The notes below the pieces were generated by a model. It had not been told where the DNA came from. It saw only the letters and a list, made by a program, of their open reading frames with translations, and ran no database searches. Position numbers and translations under genes: made by a program. This document shows positions 1-5,317 of a stretch of 5,354 bases of DNA, in pieces. Location: the NCBI GenBank assembly GCA_030612185.1, contig JAUWOI010000340.1:1-5354 (forward strand), given 5' to 3'. The stretch comes from Anaerolineae bacterium (GTDB lineage: Bacteria > Chloroflexota > Anaerolineae > B4-G1). Each line of letters opens with the position of its first letter. Within the stretch, counting starts at the first letter, position 1.

Positions 1-754
1 GGTAAGTCTGGCCTTGTTTGGAGTAGGCGTAGAAGATTTCGGCCGGGTTAAGGAGGACGACCTTGTCGGGCCCCCTGACAGGGACCTTGAAGGGGAAAGT
101 GGCTTTCTTCTGTTCCTTGGGGGCATAGGAGCCGACGATGCGCCCGCGCTCCAGCTCGTAGATGATCCCGCAGAGGCGGGCCAATCCCCCGGCGTCATCG
201 GAGAAAATGAGGATGGCAGTTCCTTCCTCGGCCAACTCGGCGATGAGGCGGGCGATGATGCTGGCCGATTCCGGGTCTATGCCAGTGAAAGGCTCGTCCA
301 GGATGAGGACACGAGGCTCGTGGAGGATGGCCCGTCCGAAGGCGAGGCGGCGCTGAAGGCCATAAGGGAATTTGCCGGCTGATACATTGGCCCGATCCAC
401 CAGGCCGATGCGGGATAGCACTTCGCTGGCCCGCGACGACGGGAGCCCGTGGAGCCGGCAAGTGAAGTTCAGGTTAGCTCTGGCGGAAGTCCGCTCGTAG
501 AGGGCATTCTCGGCGAAGAGCACCCCCACGTGGCGGTGAAGCGCGGCTTGATTCCCTGTCACGTCCAGGCCGGCGACGCGGACAGTCCCCGCTGTGGGCC
601 TCGTCTGTCCGATGAGAATCTGAACGATGGTCGTTTTCCCACTTTCGGGCGGGCCCACCACGCCGACGATCTCGCCAGCTTTCACCTCAAGCGAGGCGAT
701 GGCAATGACTGTATCGTGTCCGATGACCTTCTGTAGGTTGCTGATACTGATCAT
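1..754 (-). CDS. ABC-type ATPase fused to a C-terminal LytTR-like DNA-binding domain (3' end outside window)
   Basis: 251 codons are present and the frame runs off the left edge. Residues 1-210 form an ABC nucleotide-binding domain: Walker A GPPESGKT (34-41), Walker B VLILDE (149-154) and a D-loop GID (158-160). Three other conserved positions are changed. The Q-loop glutamine is Ala81 (LFAENALY), the LSGGQ signature reads FPYGL (129-133), and the H-loop histidine is Asp186 (IFSDDAGG). From about residue 220 the sequence (FPFKVPVRGPDKVVLLNPAE, then IFYAYSKQGQTY) looks like the first strands of a LytTR domain. ABC-LytTR fusions are known in Firmicutes and other phyla; I infer an ATP-binding transcription factor, perhaps controlling an ABC exporter encoded beyond the window. 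The ATG at 754 is preceded by AGGGG four bases upstream and fits the usual NBD N-terminus. ABC assignment is secure; the LytTR call rests on about 30 residues. Confidence 0.85.
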   Translation of the reverse strand, partial: MISISNLQKVIGHDTVIAIASLEVKAGEIVGVVGPPESGKTTIVQILIGQTRPTAGTVRVAGLDVTGNQAALHRHVGVLFAENALYERTSARANLNFTCRLHGLPSSRASEVLSRIGLVDRANVSAGKFPYGLQRRLAFGRAILHEPRVLILDEPFTGIDPESASIIARLIAELAEEGTAILIFSDDAGGLARLCGIIYELERGRIVGSYAPKEQKKATFPFKVPVRGPDKVVLLNPAEIFYAYSKQGQTY

Positions 755-777
755 ACTTCCCCTGATTGTACTACTCC

Positions 778-874
778 ACCCTCCCGCAGGTTCGGACGTT
801 GTCTTGGCGTGGAATCGCGTCTCGACCGGATATTCAAGCCCACAAATGCTCTCAATCGTAACCTGCGGGAGGGT
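778..874 (-). promoter_or_regulatory. Long hairpin in the leader of the ABC-LytTR gene
   Basis: A perfect 15-bp inverted repeat has arms ACCCTCCCGCAGGTT at 778-792 and its reverse complement at 860-874, with 67 bases between. Three more base pairs (796-798 with 857-859) can form past a 3-base bulge. The structure lies between the predicted promoter and the ribosome binding site, ending 23 bases before the start codon. There is no T-run after it, so it is not an ordinary terminator. It could be an RNA control element, an operator bound by the LytTR domain, or the terminal repeats of a tiny mobile element. Confidence 0.6.
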
Positions 875-903
875 AGGCTGAATAGTCACCCCTGGTTGTT
901 TCT

Positions 904-933
904 ATTATACCTCATTTCATCCCCTCGCGGCAA
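904..933 (-). promoter_or_regulatory. Sigma70-type promoter for the ABC-LytTR gene
   Basis: The minus strand has a perfect -10 hexamer TATAAT (904-909) and TTGCCG (928-933, 4 of 6 matches to TTGACA) with an 18-base spacer. Transcription would start near 897, giving a leader of about 143 bases that contains the whole 778-874 hairpin. The promoter lies after the end of the small membrane-protein gene, so the ABC-LytTR gene can be expressed separately from the genes before it. Confidence 0.6.
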
Positions 934-1018
934 GCCCAGGCAAACTGAGGGACTGCCTGCCACACCACCGCTGCCTGGGCAATTGTACTGCCAAGCAACA
1001 CAGGGACAAGTCTCACGT

Positions 1019-1351
1019 TCACCTCCTGCTGTCGCTGCGCCGGGCCGACCGGCGGCCGCCGGTACTGCCATGCTTTCTTCCCCTCTGGTCAGAGCGCCGC
1101 TGGACTACCCAGCCCAGGACTGCACCGCTAACGATCATCAAGGCCACCGTCCCAACGGCCCAGGGGAACCTTTCACTCACCTCCTCCACTGCACCGATGT
1201 TGACCGCAAAGTCAAGCATCACCCCCGCAGCATGGAAGAAAGGCCGGATCGTCAACAAGTTGCGCGTCATGCTGAACACCGACTGGCTCATCACCCCAAC
1301 CAGAATGATTCGAGCAACTTCGTGTATCTCCTCTCCCTCTCCGGCGACCAT
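1019..1351 (-). CDS. Small basic-tailed membrane protein, function unknown
   Basis: I do not recognise this 110-residue protein. It has one clear transmembrane segment (about residues 64-83, WAVGTVALMIVSGAVLGWVV). Two weaker hydrophobic stretches lie at about 12-28 and 38-55. The last 27 residues are very rich in arginine (QRRSDQRGRKHGS onward), consistent with a cytoplasmic tail. The ATG at 1351 lies 16 bases after the stop of the AbrB-like gene, so the two are probably one operon. Its AAGGA is only one base from this ATG, which is poor spacing. A TTG at 1396 would add 15 residues and overlap the upstream gene. Composition supports a real membrane protein, but conservation is untested and the basic tail may reflect GC-rich drift. 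Confidence 0.5.
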   Translation of the reverse strand: MVAGEGEEIHEVARIILVGVMSQSVFSMTRNLLTIRPFFHAAGVMLDFAVNIGAVEEVSERFPWAVGTVALMIVSGAVLGWVVQRRSDQRGRKHGSTGGRRSARRSDSRR

Positions 1352-1367
1352 TTCCTTGCCTGCATTT

Positions 1368-1787
1368 CTACACCCCCTTCGCGTTCTCCCATCCAAAACT
1401 CTCTAACTCGAGATGCTTCAGCGCCTCCTCGTAGATGGGACCCCGGGCCACGAAGCCCAACCCGTAGCGAGACCCGCGCACCGCCAGCAACCTGTCGCCT
1501 GGCCCCACGCCCACCTCCGACGGAATGGTTACCCGTCCATCCTCAAACCGTCCCCGGGCGAGCACCTGGATTGTACCACCTGCGAGTCGTTCGGAGACTC
1601 TGCCCATCAATCCCGGCGTGCTGATGCCGAAACCGCCGGAGCGACGGCTGCCCGGTATGAAGATTGCCTTGTTCCCGGCATGGAAATCGTACTCGCGCCA
1701 CGCCTCCGGTGGGATCGTCACATTTCCTTCTGGGCCAATGATCACCCAACCGTAGACCCACTTGCCCCCTTTGACCAGCCTGGGCAT
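1368..1787 (-). CDS. Duplicated AbrB/SpoVT-like (swapped-hairpin) protein
   Basis: This is a 139-residue soluble protein with two similar halves. Half one, about residues 21-54, contains GNVTIPPEAW, then a hydrophobic strand and PGSRRSGGFGI. Half two, about residues 81-113, contains DGRVTIPSEVGVGPGD, then LLAVRGSRYGLGF. The pattern G-x-VTIP-x-E, turn, G-D/N, hydrophobic strand is that of AbrB/MazE/SpoVT beta-hairpin domains, and the trailing GSR-x-G-x-GF is shared by both halves. Such domains usually bind DNA as dimers; here two copies sit in one chain. I chose the ATG at 1787 because GGAGG lies 5 bases upstream and the protein begins at a basic segment (MPRLVKGGKW). The frame stays open upstream to 2006, so a membrane-anchored longer form starting at GTG 1901 is possible but less likely. 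The following small membrane protein is probably co-transcribed. Confidence 0.65.
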   Translation of the reverse strand: MPRLVKGGKWVYGWVIIGPEGNVTIPPEAWREYDFHAGNKAIFIPGSRRSGGFGISTPGLMGRVSERLAGGTIQVLARGRFEDGRVTIPSEVGVGPGDRLLAVRGSRYGLGFVARGPIYEEALKHLELESFGWENAKGV

Positions 1788-2006
1788 CTTCACCTCCAGT
1801 TCAAGACTCCTGCGACCACTGCCACTGACATTGTGGGCCCACGTCACCAGGGTCAAATTCTGATACAGCAATAGGTCAACAAGAAACGCGGCAAAAAGCA
1901 CGATCTGAAACCAGAGAGTCGTTCCTGCCGGAAAGTAGTAAAACTGGGCCAGGTGGTATACGGCAAAGAAGAAGGGTCTGAGGAAGGGGGAGCCCCCACT
2001 GTAGTC
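1788..2006 (-). pseudogene. Remnant encoding two hydrophobic segments, in frame with the AbrB-like gene
   Basis: After a TAA at 2007-2009 the frame is open down to the AbrB-like start. It encodes two strongly hydrophobic stretches: FFFAVYHLAQFYYF and LWFQIVLFAAFLVDLLLY. There is no ATG, GTG or TTG before the GTG at 1901, which lies inside the second hydrophobic stretch, and no good ribosome binding site. The amino-acid composition is what real transmembrane helices give. I infer the 3' end of a membrane-protein gene that lost its front, with the break near the palindrome at 2010-2039. It could instead be a membrane anchor of the AbrB-like protein whose true start lies in another frame after a frameshift. 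The rest of 2040-2129 holds nothing I can identify. Confidence 0.35.
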
Positions 2007-2009
2007 TTA

Positions 2010-2039
2010 CGTGCCAGGCACCTAGTGGAGTCTGGCACG
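2010..2039. repeat. Short imperfect palindrome
   Basis: The 8-bp arms CGTGCCAG (2010-2017) and CTGGCACG (2032-2039) enclose 14 bases. The left arm itself lies in a smaller palindrome, GTGCCAGGCAC (2011-2021). It lies between the vapC stop and the membrane-segment remnant. It has no following T-run on either strand, so it looks more like a dispersed intergenic repeat than a terminator. Confidence 0.45.
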
Positions 2040-2129
2040 GTCGACTTGTGGTGTGGGTTGGCAGGGGCAGGTACTTGACTTGCTTCTACTGCAAGGTGTA
2101 TGGATGCTCTCTCATCGGCTTGCGTGACT

Positions 2130-2534
2130 TCACCAGATCACAGGAACCACACCGGCTTTGTGTATGGCTGTGTCCCTTGTGATCAGAGGCAATCCTAGTT
2201 GGTGTGCTGTCGCCGTAATGATGCGGTCCGGCATGTCCGGAACTGCTGAACGAGGAACATCTCGTAGGGCTCGAGCCGTGTGCTGATCAAGTTGAGCCAC
2301 CGTATAGCTGCCTCCGACGGTGTCTAGAGAGGCAATCGCTCGGTCAACAAGAGTGGCGTTCAGACGACCTTTTTCGACCAGGTATACCATTTCTATGAGC
2401 ACGATACCTGGTATGAGAATCTGGTGCAGCCCTACATCGGTCTTTTGGAATATCTGACGGGCGGCAGGTGACAGCCTGGGGTCATTGGTGAAGTGCCAAT
2501 ATAGGGCGTGGGTGTCTGTCACGTACTGGCTCAC
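2130..2534 (-). CDS. vapC: VapC-family PIN-domain toxin ribonuclease
   Basis: This is a 134-residue PIN-domain protein of the length usual for VapC. PIN toxins are metal-dependent endoribonucleases that cleave tRNA or rRNA and are held inactive by their antitoxin. The four acidic active-site residues are in place: Asp7 (YVTDTHALYW), Glu48 (IVLIEMVYL), Asp103 (DMPDRIITATA) and Asp121 (LITRDTAIH). The TDTHALxW opening and the DRxITATA motif are typical of the family. I place the start at GTG 2534. It overlaps the antitoxin stop as GTGA, has GGAGAG 8 bases upstream, and puts the first Asp at the usual distance from the N-terminus. A longer start at 2561 would lie inside the antitoxin gene. All catalytic residues are present, so it is probably active. 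The cleavage target cannot be read from sequence. Confidence 0.9.
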   Translation of the reverse strand: MSQYVTDTHALYWHFTNDPRLSPAARQIFQKTDVGLHQILIPGIVLIEMVYLVEKGRLNATLVDRAIASLDTVGGSYTVAQLDQHTARALRDVPRSAVPDMPDRIITATAHQLGLPLITRDTAIHKAGVVPVIW

Positions 2535-2800
2535 AGTTCGCGCTCTCCGAAATTGCTCCACATCTCGCGCCGCACTTCCGCAATGTCCTCATCGGTAATC
2601 GTGACGCCTTCCCACAAGCCGCCCAGGGCCACCGGCTTATAGGGTGTTTGCTGAGATGATGGCACGTCCGTATCTATGGGATGGTGTTCCAGTCTGTACT
2701 GTAGGTAATCCAAGAATGTAGCGACTTCTGTCAGTGTGTTCTCTGGAAGTGTGTTTAGGATTGTTACCACTTGCTGTTTCAGTTCAACCCGAGTTGTCAT
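2531..2800 (-). CDS. Antitoxin partner of the VapC toxin (DUF2281-like)
   Basis: An 89-residue protein directly before the toxin, overlapping it by four bases, as expected for translational coupling. The N-terminal half is helical with a leucine-rich pattern (LPENTLTEVATFLDYLQYRL, about 18-37) that resembles DUF2281-type antitoxins. The C-terminal tail GGLWEGVTITDEDIAEVRRE, ending in MWSNFGEREL, matches the acidic tail common in cyanobacterial and Chloroflexota partners of PIN toxins, where the tail wraps the toxin's active site. The ATG at 2800 has AAGGAG eight bases upstream. In VapBC pairs the antitoxin, or its complex with the toxin, normally represses the operon. I see no classical AbrB or ribbon-helix-helix motif at the N-terminus, so the DNA-binding mode is open. 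GC is lower than in the neighbouring genes. Confidence 0.8.
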   Translation of the reverse strand: MTTRVELKQQVVTILNTLPENTLTEVATFLDYLQYRLEHHPIDTDVPSSQQTPYKPVALGGLWEGVTITDEDIAEVRREMWSNFGEREL

Positions 2801-2838
2801 AATCTCATCTCCTTTCTATCCTGCATGGGACAGTCTCT

Positions 2839-2885
2839 CGAAAGGCGGCTCTGTATCCTTTCGCCGAATCTACCTGGAGGATACA
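2839..2885. promoter_or_regulatory. Overlapping inverted repeats, candidate toxin-antitoxin operator
   Basis: Two 7-bp perfect inverted repeats share the bases at 2857-2858. CGAAAGG (2839-2845) pairs with CCTTTCG (2857-2863). TGTATCC (2852-2858) pairs with GGATACA (2879-2885). The second pair covers the predicted transcription start of the toxin-antitoxin operon, a usual place for an autorepressor to bind. Both arms are short, so chance is not excluded. Confidence 0.4.
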
Positions 2886-2890
2886 TGCTT

Positions 2891-2918
2891 ATTTTACTTG
2901 AGAGGCGTAAATTGTCAA
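2891..2918 (-). promoter_or_regulatory. Strong sigma70-type promoter of the toxin-antitoxin operon
   Basis: On the minus strand a perfect TTGACA (2913-2918) is followed after 16 bases by TAAAAT (2891-2896, five of six matches). Transcription would begin near 2884, about 84 bases before the antitoxin start. This near-consensus promoter suggests strong expression unless repressed, which fits an autoregulated module. Confidence 0.7.
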
Positions 2919-2992
2919 CGATCAATCTTGTCTATCTTGGTCGCTGAGCGGTAACCAGACGACGCCGGCGTCATCCGCTTCGAGTCCACCAG

Positions 2993-3026
2993 AGAAACCA
3001 GGTTTTTTCCGAAAAACCTGGTTTCT
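2993..3026. repeat. Perfect 15-bp palindromic hairpin after the histidine kinase gene
   Basis: The arms AGAAACCAGGTTTTT (2993-3007) and AAAAACCTGGTTTCT (3012-3026) are perfect complements around a four-base loop. It begins 57 bases after the kinase stop. No T-run follows on the minus strand, so it may stop transcription poorly, though it could protect the 3' end of the transcript. Closely similar AGAAACC/GGTTTCT palindromes are, as I recall, dispersed in many copies in Chloroflexota and cyanobacteria, so a REP-like repeat is the best reading. The rest of 2919-3083 contains only a 12-base palindrome, GACGCCGGCGTC, at 2961-2972. Confidence 0.75.
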
Positions 3027-3083
3027 GGCCGGTGTTCCTCTCTGTCTCTTCCACCGCCGGCGTGGCGCTCGGTCACTCTAGCG

Positions 3084-5069
3084 CTACCTTGGAGAGGTGG
3101 CATCGCCCTCAGCCTGAACACCCGGCAAAGTGAAGGCAAAGACACTCCCCTGGCCCACTTTGCTTTCCACGTCCACCTGCCCGCTGAGTCTCTCCACGAT
3201 GCGCCGCACGATCGAAAGCCCCAACCCGTGCCCTTTGACCTGCACCTGCTTGAGCCGCGTAAACGGCGTGAACAACCGGGCATGTTCCTCTGGCGTGAGG
3301 CCTAGGCCGTTGTCACGTATCCAGAAGCGCACCATACCATCCGCTTGCACCGTCGCCCCCAGTTCGACGCGCGGCGGCTGGCCCCCGTACTTGAGCGCGT
3401 TGCTGAGATAGTTGGCCCACACCTCTTCGATCCACGGGCTATAGCCCAGCGGTACTGGCCAGGTCTCGGGCAAAACGATCTCGGCCTGGTATTCCTCAAT
3501 CATGTAGGCCAGGCGCTGTCGGGCTCCGTCCACGATGCTCGCCATGTCCAGGGGCACCATCTCTACTTCCACCCCGCGCAGTGCTGACAGCAGCAGCAAC
3601 TCGTCAATGATATTGCACATCTTGCGGCCACTCTGGGCAATCACACGGAGAATGTCGCACTGATCCTCATCCGCCAGTGTGGCGTGACTATCCTCCAACA
3701 ACTGCGCAAAGCCGACCATGTGTCCTAACGGGCCCTTGAGGTCGTGGGCCACGGTGTGGGCAAAGGCGTCCAGTTCCTCGTTGCGCGCTTTCAATTCAGC
3801 GGCGTATTGCCGCAGCGCTTCCTCCGCCCGCTTGCGCTCGGTGATGTCCACTCCAATGCCCCACGTCGCCCAACCGGGAATCGGGAATCGCGTGGATATG
3901 TTGGACCACGTCACTGTTTTGACACTTCCATCCCTGCAAGTCATCTTCCATTCCCAATCGCGATGGTCGTCACCACGCTCGTTCCATTCCGTCAGCATCT
4001 GCTCACGGTAGGCCGCGTCTGGATACAGCAGTTCCGGCACCCTGGGATTGCCGATGATCTCATCCGCGCTGAAGCCGGTCACCAGTTCGCACTCCTGGTT
4101 CCAGACCAGGATGTTTCCATCTGCGTCAAAGGCATCCATCATCACCGGCATGTTCTCGACCACCTGGCGCAGCCGATCTTCGCTCTCCCGCAGCGCCTGC
4201 TCCGCCTGCTTGTGCCTGGTGATGTCGCGGTTGCTGCTGCGTTGGCCGAGATAACGCCCGTCACTACTGTATATCGGCTGGCAGACGTGGCCGATCCAGC
4301 GCTCGTCGCCGCTACGGGTGATGATGCGAAAGTCAATGGGCAGTACCTCGCCCGTCTCCAGCACCTCGTGTTGGTGGTTGACAAACGTCCCCCAGTCGTC
4401 AGGGTGGATGACGACCCTTAGAAAATCTGGATTCTGAATGAACGCATCGGCGCGATATCCGGTGATACGCTCGCACGACGGCGAAACGTAGACAAAACTC
4501 CCGTCGGGGTCAATCCAATACTCCCAGTCGTGGGTAAAGTCCGCTACAGTGCGGTAGCGTTCTTCGCTCTCTCGCAGCGCCTCTTCTGTCTGCTTGTGCT
4601 CGGTGATGTCAGTGATAATCCCTCTCAGGCCCACAGTCTTGTTTTCGTAAGCAATCGGGCTGGAATACACGATAATAGGGAATGTACTGCCGTCTTTCCT
4701 CCGTGCTGTGTACTCCACACCACCCAACTTCTCGCCTCTCATAACCCTGCCGAGGTTTCTCTTAGCCCTGTCTCGATCTTCCAGACTTATCATTTGAGGG
4801 GCAGCCAGCCCCATATCGAACTCATCCTTAGTGTAACCAAAATGGTCGAATGCACTTTGGTTGGCGAATGTGATGTTTCCTCGTTCATCCGTCTCAAAGA
4901 CTGTCTGCGGTAATAGATCAGCCAATTCTCTGAATCTTGCTTCGCTTGCGCGCAGTGCCTCTTCTGCCCGCACCCGCTCGGTTTCTGCTGCCTTCAATTC
5001 GGCAATCCGTCGGCGCATTTCTGCCAATTCGGTGATGAGTTGTTCTTTGGTCTTAACTCCATCTTTCAT
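3084..5069 (-). CDS. Soluble PAS-PAS-PAS sensor histidine kinase
   Basis: A 661-residue cytoplasmic kinase with no transmembrane segment. Residues 5-45 form a coiled coil. PAS/PAC domains follow at about 45-158, 166-285 and 294-412, each ending in a D-I-T-E/R-H/R-K type motif and an EALRESE-like signalling helix. HisKA (about 428-498) carries the phospho-accepting His442 in VAHDLKGPL. The HATPase domain (about 540-650) has an N box with Asn553 and Asn557 (WANYLSNALKYG), G1 DNGLGL (586-591), F box LFTPF (599-603) and G2 GHGLGLSI (613-620). All catalytic boxes are intact, so it should autophosphorylate. The PAS ligands or cofactors are not identifiable. There is no receiver or output domain and no response regulator nearby, so it is an orphan within this window. 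The ATG at 5069 has AGGAG nine bases upstream. The first PAS domain is clearly lower in GC than the rest of the gene. Confidence 0.95.
   Translation of the reverse strand: MKDGVKTKEQLITELAEMRRRIAELKAAETERVRAEEALRASEARFRELADLLPQTVFETDERGNITFANQSAFDHFGYTKDEFDMGLAAPQMISLEDRDRAKRNLGRVMRGEKLGGVEYTARRKDGSTFPIIVYSSPIAYENKTVGLRGIITDITEHKQTEEALRESEERYRTVADFTHDWEYWIDPDGSFVYVSPSCERITGYRADAFIQNPDFLRVVIHPDDWGTFVNHQHEVLETGEVLPIDFRIITRSGDERWIGHVCQPIYSSDGRYLGQRSSNRDITRHKQAEQALRESEDRLRQVVENMPVMMDAFDADGNILVWNQECELVTGFSADEIIGNPRVPELLYPDAAYREQMLTEWNERGDDHRDWEWKMTCRDGSVKTVTWSNISTRFPIPGWATWGIGVDITERKRAEEALRQYAAELKARNEELDAFAHTVAHDLKGPLGHMVGFAQLLEDSHATLADEDQCDILRVIAQSGRKMCNIIDELLLLSALRGVEVEMVPLDMASIVDGARQRLAYMIEEYQAEIVLPETWPVPLGYSPWIEEVWANYLSNALKYGGQPPRVELGATVQADGMVRFWIRDNGLGLTPEEHARLFTPFTRLKQVQVKGHGLGLSIVRRIVERLSGQVDVESKVGQGSVFAFTLPGVQAEGDATSPR
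3811..4980 (-). repeat. Four interspersed repeats encoding signalling-helix linkers in the kinase
   Basis: Related stretches of roughly 30-38 bases start at about 3811, 4189, 4573 and 4951. Each begins CGCAGCGC or CGCAGTGC on the plus strand. Three of them run on into GGTGATGTC; the most N-terminal copy, at 4951, does not. They encode the linkers RAEEALRASE, TEEALRESEE, AEQALRESED and RAEEALRQYA, which join the PAS domains to each other and to HisKA. They reflect domain duplication and are plausible sites for recombination that adds or removes a PAS unit. Confidence 0.65.
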
Positions 5070-5084
5070 CTCGTGTGTCTCCTA

Positions 5085-5195
5085 AAAAGAGTACCCCGGA
5101 TGAAGAAAAACACGATGAAATCTCGATCGGGCCGTCTGTGGCTCGCTACATCGTTCATTTCTGTATCCGCGGTACTCTTTTCCCCTCCACAGACG
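5085..5195 (-). promoter_or_regulatory. Interleaved inverted repeats (possible pseudoknot) in the kinase leader
   Basis: Two inverted repeats cross each other. The first pairs 5085-5101 with 5165-5181, 16 of 17 positions complementary, beginning AAAAGAGTACC. The second pairs CGTCTGTGG (5133-5141) with CCACAGACG (5187-5195), 9 of 9. In the minus-strand transcript the order is B', A', B, A, the layout of an H-type pseudoknot. Stem A ends one base before the AGGAG ribosome binding site (5079-5083). This suggests an RNA element controlling kinase translation, or a DNA operator. No known riboswitch class was recognised. Confidence 0.5.
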
Positions 5196-5225
5196 CGGCT
5201 TGGCTTATCTATTAGGGTCTACTCA

Positions 5226-5317
5226 GATTTGTGGGGTAAACACTCACGAGTAGTCAGCCACTTTCAATTGCCCCCCACATCTAGTTGTAGGCGACCCGCT
5301 TGTCCCAGATGTGGGGG
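5226..5317. repeat. 11-bp inverted repeat with a third related half-site
   Basis: CCCCCACATCT (5272-5282) and AGATGTGGGGG (5307-5317) are perfect complements around 24 bases. A related half-site, AGATTTGTGGGG, lies at 5226-5236 in the same orientation as the right arm. They sit upstream of the kinase and could be regulator binding sites or the ends of a small element. I see no convincing promoter hexamers or gene in 5196-5354. Confidence 0.4.

Noticed and set aside
14..382. Plus-strand 122-residue open frame
   Set aside because: Antisense to the ABC domain, whose Walker motifs establish the minus strand as coding.
886..1071. Minus-strand 61-residue open frame between the small membrane protein and the ABC gene
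   Set aside because: It overlaps the tail of the preceding gene in another frame, is low in complexity (Gly/Ala), and runs across the predicted promoter.
809..1624. Plus-strand 271-residue open frame
   Set aside because: It lies opposite two minus-strand genes, is rich in Pro, Arg, Ser and Thr without any domain, crosses a promoter and hairpin, and has no ribosome binding site. It is an antisense shadow in GC-rich DNA.
2736..2954. Plus-strand 72-residue open frame
   Set aside because: It overlaps the antitoxin and its promoter on the opposite strand, with no ribosome binding site and no motif.
2961..2972. GACGCCGGCGTC palindrome as a transcription terminator or operator
   Set aside because: It has no loop and no T-run, and short CGCCGGCG palindromes arise easily in GC-rich DNA; the same core recurs near 3055.
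3744..4421. Plus-strand 225-residue open frame
   Set aside because: It lies wholly opposite the PAS domains of the histidine kinase and has no recognisable motif. The kinase frame has intact domains throughout.
3811..4980. Spaced repeats resembling a CRISPR array
   Set aside because: The repeats are about 380 bases apart, diverged, and encode PAS linker helices within one reading frame.
5196..5270. Promoter for the histidine kinase, such as TTGAAA (5262-5267) or TTTACC (5235-5240) with TAATAG
   Set aside because: No pair of hexamers has acceptable spacing. The best combination needs a 20-base spacer, so I did not call a promoter.
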